Positions 59,656 to 64,000 of a DNA stretch of 64,000 nucleotides are shown one piece after another. Both the position numbers and the translations under genes were made by a program. Below the pieces are notes generated by a model. That model worked only from the letters and a program-made list of their open reading frames with translations. It had not been told where the DNA came from and did no database searches. Numbering within the stretch: position 1 is the first letter of the stretch; every line of letters starts with the position of its first letter. This DNA comes from Albula goreensis (taxonomy: Eukaryota > Chordata > Actinopteri > Albuliformes > Albulidae). The stretch is taken from NCBI GenBank assembly GCA_022829145.1, contig CM040746.1, forward strand, positions 36,381,712 through 36,445,711. The letters run 5' to 3'.

Positions 59656-60137
59656 TATATTCTAAAGGCTGTGTTTACAGTGAGATGTGTTTTACCCAAT
59701 AGACATATGGGACTGGAAATGCCTTCCTGTTTGGAAAGTGGTGCTCATTATTGCCATAGTAACCTGTCGCTACTACACAATCCCTCCCCCTCTCCTCACT
59801 GTGAGGAATACGTTACTGATTCTAGTTTTCACGCATTATTGTAAGGCCCCATCTCCCTCTGTCTATTTTTATGTGAATTAAATTTTAGTTAATTTTGAGC
59901 GACAGGAAGGGGAGAGTGAGGAAAAAAATGTAAATGTAGCTCAACACGCACACCAGGAATGATCCTCTCTGTTTTTACTCTGTGAAAAAGGAGACAGAGA
60001 GAGTTTCCGTGAATCCTTCACCATAACAGCTGGGAAAACGTAAGCAAACACAGTATACATTTCAGTTTCGCAGTGTTACTAAGTTTAAAATCCTCAGTTT
60101 GTTGTGGGTAATTAACACGAAGTAGGACATGATAAGC

Positions 60138-60275
60138 ACACACACTCACACACACATGCATATACACACACACACATACAATACACATCGAAGTTATGCA
60201 AACATACACATGCAGGCACACAAACATGCATATATATGCACAGGCATGCACTCACACATGCATACATGCAGGGAC
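60138..60275. repeat. CA-rich microsatellite cluster
   Basis: Alternating CACACA, CATGCA and CATACA blocks of about 140 bp. Open frames on both strands across it are artefacts. Confidence 0.85.
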
Positions 60276-61189
60276 AATGTGTGTGCTGAACTTGGATGTA
60301 TTGCCTATGCCCCTTATTCATTATGGGGTGGAAGGCAAGCTGATCCTCGATTAGCAGTTTAACCGTGAGATGCTTTATGAACACAGGCAAAAAAGGATAT
60401 GCGTTTGATATGCTACTTTTCATCATCTAAATTGAATACCAATATGGTACATTGTGATAGGTCTAACCCTAACCCTTACCCTAGCTCTGTGTAAGGCTCT
60501 GTGTATGGAGTGGTAGTGATTGAAATGGCTGAGGAGCATGTGGTCTTCAGGGGCTGAGATTCCTCAGACAGGCAGTGCAGGAAGTGTGACGGGTCTTTGG
60601 ACAAACTAATGCATCGTGGGACGTTCTGCTTCTCCAGCTGTTCAATCCCCAGAGTGTTTGGACTGCAGATTGACAGCGGCTCTTACCGATGGACCGCTTA
60701 AGCAATACGCTGTGACGTTGTTAGGGATCTGGGAAGCTGACAAAGGGGGAAAAAAACAAACAGATGTACGTACGTACGGTAATCGAAAAGCATGAGGTCC
60801 CGGAATTCAGTTCCAAAGCAAAAAGAAATTTGTTATTTTAAAATACGGTTCTTCTTTCCTTGCAAGTTTCTCAAAGATGAATGGTGCAAAGGATGCAGAG
60901 GCCTGTACATAATGTGCACAGGTTAATTTAAAGAGAGTTACACGTATTTTATGTGTCCTTTATTCTCATTTTCATTTGAAGTGCAGGAGTCCCTGTGCCA
61001 GGTTATACTGTAGTAGTATCTAATATGCCATGATCACCTGTGAGACATGTAACATGTTTTATTCTTCTTAAGTAATTTCATAAGTAATGATATACTGTAT
61101 GTGTGCAATGGTTTCATTATGGGCTACTGTGTGCAACTTAATGAGTTCAGAATCAAATCAGCTCTGGTGCTCACCCTAATCCCAGGGCA

Positions 61190-62010
61190 GTCCCCTGGGA
61201 ATTGCATCCCAGGGCACTATACTGCACCCTGGGGACACTACTGGGGTACCCTACTGCATCCCAGGACACTACACTGGGGTACTGTACCCTACTGCACCCT
61301 GGGGTACTGTACCCTACTGCATCCCAGGGCACTACTGGGGTACATCCCATCCCAGGGCACTACTACTGCACCCTGGGGTACTGCATCCCAGGGCACTATA
61401 ATGCACCCTGGGGTACTGCCTATCCCCAGGGCACTATACTGCACCCTGGGGTACTGTACCCTACTGCATCCCAGGGCACTATACTGCACCCTGGGGTACT
61501 GTACCCTACTGCATCCCAGGGCACTATACTACACCCTGGGGTACTGTACCCTACTGCATCCCAGGGCACTATACTGCACCCTGGGGTACTGTACCCTACT
61601 GCATCCCAGGGCACTATACTGCACCCTGGGGTACTGTACCCTACTGCATCCCAGGGCACTATACTGCACCCTGGGGTACTGTACCCTACTGCATCCCAGG
61701 GCACTATACTGGGGTACTGTACCCTACTGCATCCCAGGGCACTATACTGCACCCTGTACCCCTACTGCATCTGGGCATCCCAGGGGTACTGTACCCTATA
61801 TCCCAGGGCACTATACTGCACCCTGGGGTACTGTACCCTACTGCATCCCAGGGCACTATACTGCACCCTGGGGTACTGTACCCTACTGCATCCCAGGGCA
61901 CTACTGCACCCTGCACCCTACTGGGGTACTATACCGTACTGGGCACCCACCCTGGGGTACTGTACCCTACTGCATCCCAGGGCACTGTGCCATGCTGGAG
62001 CCCAGGGTAC
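61190..62010. repeat. 45-bp minisatellite with palindromic core
   Basis: The consensus unit is GCATCCCAGGGCACTATACT followed by GCACCCTGGGGTACTGTACC and CTACT (45 bp). At least eight consecutive near-perfect copies lie in 61430-61800, with deleted and rearranged copies on both flanks (61190-61430, 61740-62010). The unit holds the near-palindrome GGGTACTGTACCC and the inverted pair CCAGGG/CCCTGG, so single strands could fold. Its length, a multiple of three, keeps frames open on both strands (341 codons on plus), which are not regarded as genes. Confidence 0.95.
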
Positions 62011-62439
62011 AGCACCATACTGTAAAGCCATGCAGCATTGCATTCAGACATAGACGGCGCAGCTGGATGTCTGGCCCAGACATGGAATGTGCATGTTTTG
62101 TTTTGTGCTTTGCCCCTGGGAAGTAGGGCACTGCATTGGCAGGGCTGTGATTGGACGTCATTTTTGGCCTGTCAGACTTCATGGATTGAGAATGTTCCCA
62201 CTCAAGACTGAAGCCCATTCTCTTGTGAATGAACTTGGGACATGTTCACAGCATTCACCTGCAGTTTCTTTTTGAAATGTTCTCCGTCTTCAACAAAAAA
62301 AAAAGAGAACAGTTTAGATATTGTACCCCTTGTTGGTGTGGATATTGATTTCCCTTGTACAGAATGCAATTGAAGTGATGTGTGTGTATTTGTGTCTTTT
62401 CTGAACAGGTCTATACCTGAAGCAAAATGGTGGGTCAAG

Positions 62440-62645
62440 GGTGGTAATTTAGGAAAAGGGTTTAGGGAACTGGTCCTGTACCTCAGGGTTTGCAGGTTTG
62501 ATTCCCAGCACAGGCAATGTCATTGTACATGTAATCAATGTACTTCACCTGATTAGCTTCATTAAATATCAAACTGTGTAAATAGGCAGTGTGTAATATG
62601 TAAGCTGAAAGTCACTCTGGATAAGAGCTAAATGTCTTAAATTTG
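62440..62645 (+). mobile_element. tRNA-derived SINE
   Basis: It carries a B-box-like GGTTTGATTCC (62495-62505) and ends with CTCTGGATAAGAGCTAAATG, the tail common to fish tRNA-SINEs. It directly abuts the 76-bp repeat array next to the Rho-GAP exon. No target-site duplication was identified. Confidence 0.65.
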
Positions 62646-62649
62646 TATC

Positions 62650-62955
62650 TCTGACTGTACCTGGATCAGTGTGTCAGATAGGGGGATAAGAGCAGTAATG
62701 TGTGTGTATTTTTTGTCCTGAGCAGGGAGACTGTACCTGGATCAGTGTGTCAGATAGGGGGATAAGAGCAGTATTGTGTGTGTATTTTTTGTCCTGAGCA
62801 GGGAGACTGTACCTGGATCAGTGTGTCAGATAGGGGGATAAGAGCAGTAATGTGTGTGTATTTTTTGTCCTGAGCAGGGAGACTGTACCTGGATCAGTGT
62901 GTCAGATAGGGGGATAAGAGCAGCAATGTGCCTGTTTCTCTGTCCTGTGCAGGGG
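62650..62955 (+). repeat. 76-bp tandem repeat carrying copies of a 3' splice site
   Basis: GACTGTACCTGGATCAGT starts at 62653, 62729, 62805 and 62881, and at 62956 inside the Rho-GAP exon, giving spacings of 76, 76, 76 and 75 bp. Each of the repeats before 62956 ends in TTTTTTGTCCTGAGCAG|GGA or a variant, i.e. a polypyrimidine tract and AG. The array is therefore a tandem amplification of the intron-exon junction of the downstream exon. Confidence 0.93.
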
Positions 62956-63112
62956 GACTGTACCTGGATCAGTATGTCGGGCGCGAGGGTGCAGCTGCAA
63001 CCTGTGCCGGTACAGAGGCTGTCAGAGCTGGAGCGCGTCAGGCTGCAGGAAGTGGCCTTCAACCGGCTGCTCCAGGACTACGACCTGGGCTGCCACATCA
63101 CCATCCCCAGAG
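62953..63112 (+). CDS. arhgap36: Rho GTPase-activating protein, ARHGAP6/ARHGAP36 family, exon (partial gene)
   Basis: The family comprises GAP-domain proteins; ARHGAP6 acts on RhoA and the cytoskeleton, ARHGAP36 on protein kinase A and Hedgehog signalling. The exon (acceptor CCTGTGCAG, donor AGAG|GTACTC) encodes [20 protein letters not shown], then [16 protein letters not shown] and [12 protein letters not shown], ending with the first base of the next codon. ARHGAP6 has closely matching GDFTWNSMSG, SLSELERARLQEVAF and DLSCQITIPKD segments, with a split Asp codon fitting phase 1; ARHGAP36 shares SLSELERLKLQETA. The GAP domain itself is downstream of the window. The symbol rests on synteny expectation (in zebrafish I believe arhgap36 is on the same chromosome as matr3l1), so arhgap6 remains possible; the family call is firmer. 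Confidence 0.72.
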
Positions 63113-64000
63113 GTACTCGCATTCAGCGCTACATCACGCCACTTAACACAGCTCAGAGGTTCACACACCTTCCATTTATACCCATTTATACAGCTGGGTA
63201 TTTACTGAAACAATTCAGGTGAGGCACCTTCCACAAAGGTACAAAAACAGCCTCTTACCTGTGTATTGCACCTGTTATGCCTGAGTCAAGCCCAGCTCTC
63301 TACCCATGATACTTCACTGTAACCTCTGAGCAACAAGCCCAGCTCCCTAACCATTATACTACACTGTAACCTCTGAGCTACAAGCCCAGCTCCCTAAGCA
63401 TTATACTACACTGTAACCTCTGAGCTACAAGCCCAGCTCCCTAACCATTATACTACACTGTAACCTCTGAGTTACAAGCCCAGCTCTTTAAACATTAGAA
63501 GGTTACCACAGTAATTAAAACACACTATTCAAATCAATAAAAGTCTCACACAAGTCTCAAAAATGTCAGAGTTCCAAACGGCCTTTATTCCTAATGTGGT
63601 CATATCTTTGAAGTTTTACAGTACATTAAATGTAAGGGTTAACATGAACACACACATTTTATTGAACACGCACATACACATTTTGTATCGGAGTATGGAA
63701 CTCTCAAGTTCTAACTTCAGTCACACTCCCAAATTTATTTAATTACTTCATTATTTCTGAATGCATTTTATTTGCTATTATATGAGTTATTTATTTTTAT
63801 TGATTTTATTTTTACTGCTTCTTGGGTTGAGAATGGGAGGGAAAACGTTTGAGTTCGTCACAGTTTGAGGAGTAGTAAAAAGCAGCTGGACTGGGATGTT
63901 GATGTTGGCCGGTTGCCGTGGTGAAGGTGGGTGTGTACTCTGGGTTACTGAGTTCATGTGTCTGGCTCATGGTGGATATTGTTTCATTCCTGCATGTGCG
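63113..64000. other. Intron of the Rho-GAP gene, no exon seen
   Basis: After the donor at 63113 there is no further recognisable exon. It contains the 47-bp repeat listed separately and AT-rich sequence. Confidence 0.4.
63285..63500. repeat. 47-bp tandem repeat
   Basis: CAAGCCCAGCTC recurs at 63286, 63333, 63380, 63427 and 63474, a 47-bp period over about four and a half copies. Units contain ATTATACTACACTGTAACC and CTCTGAG. The outer units are diverged, the inner ones almost the same. Confidence 0.9.

Noticed and set aside
60464..60485. Interstitial telomere-like CCCTAA repeats
   Set aside because: Only about three imperfect units (TAACCCTAACCCTTACCCTA); too short to call a telomeric relic.
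61101..62126. 341-codon open frame on the plus strand
   Set aside because: It is the translation of a 45-bp minisatellite whose period is divisible by three; the other strand is open as well and there is no splice or homology support.

Overview
The window is vertebrate nuclear DNA, most likely from a ray-finned (teleost) fish. Genes are split by many short introns, non-coding DNA is rich in short tandem repeats, and there are tRNA-derived SINE fragments with the fish-type tail (GGATAAGAGC...CTAAATG) and MITE-like elements. There are no operons, CRISPR arrays or prokaryotic features. The species cannot be named from the sequence.

Layout. 1-5580: intergenic, with a foldback/MITE-like element at 1050-2041. 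5580-11200, minus strand: paip2, the translational repressor that binds poly(A)-binding protein; three coding exons encode 124 residues with an intact C-terminal PAM2 motif. 12.85-26.05 kb and 26.76-39.7 kb, plus strand: two tandem, head-to-tail matrin-3-like genes with matching exon layout (one probable non-coding exon plus 20 coding exons). Copy 1 gives a continuous 1156-residue protein: N-terminal region, matrin-type zinc finger, RRM1, RRM2, acidic linker, RRM3, RRM4, second acidic/basic linker, second zinc finger. Mammalian MATR3 has only two RRMs, so the RRM pair was duplicated internally. The two gene copies are a patchwork of nearly identical and strongly diverged exons, as expected from recurrent gene conversion. 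Copy 2 carries two frame disruptions relative to copy 1; for each an in-frame alternative splice site is visible.

39.7-48.8 kb: gene-poor, with a 51-bp minisatellite whose units each carry a CCAAT box, a TG-rich tract and CTCF-like motifs. 49.1-63.1 kb, plus strand: the 5' part of a Rho-GAP gene of the ARHGAP6/ARHGAP36 family. It has a short first coding exon (14 residues), a 13.8 kb intron and a second coding exon whose 3' splice site has been tandemly copied in a 76-bp repeat. The rest of the gene lies beyond the right edge.

How the genes relate: paip2 and the matrin-3-like copies are transcribed divergently from a shared intergenic interval of about 1.6 kb. Both concern mRNA fate (PABP inhibition; nuclear RNA binding), but no functional coupling can be read from the sequence. 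MATR3 and PAIP2 are neighbours in mammals, so the block is conserved synteny plus a local tandem duplication. All exon boundaries below were worked out by hand from splice consensus, reading phase and protein similarity; no alignment or expression data were used.
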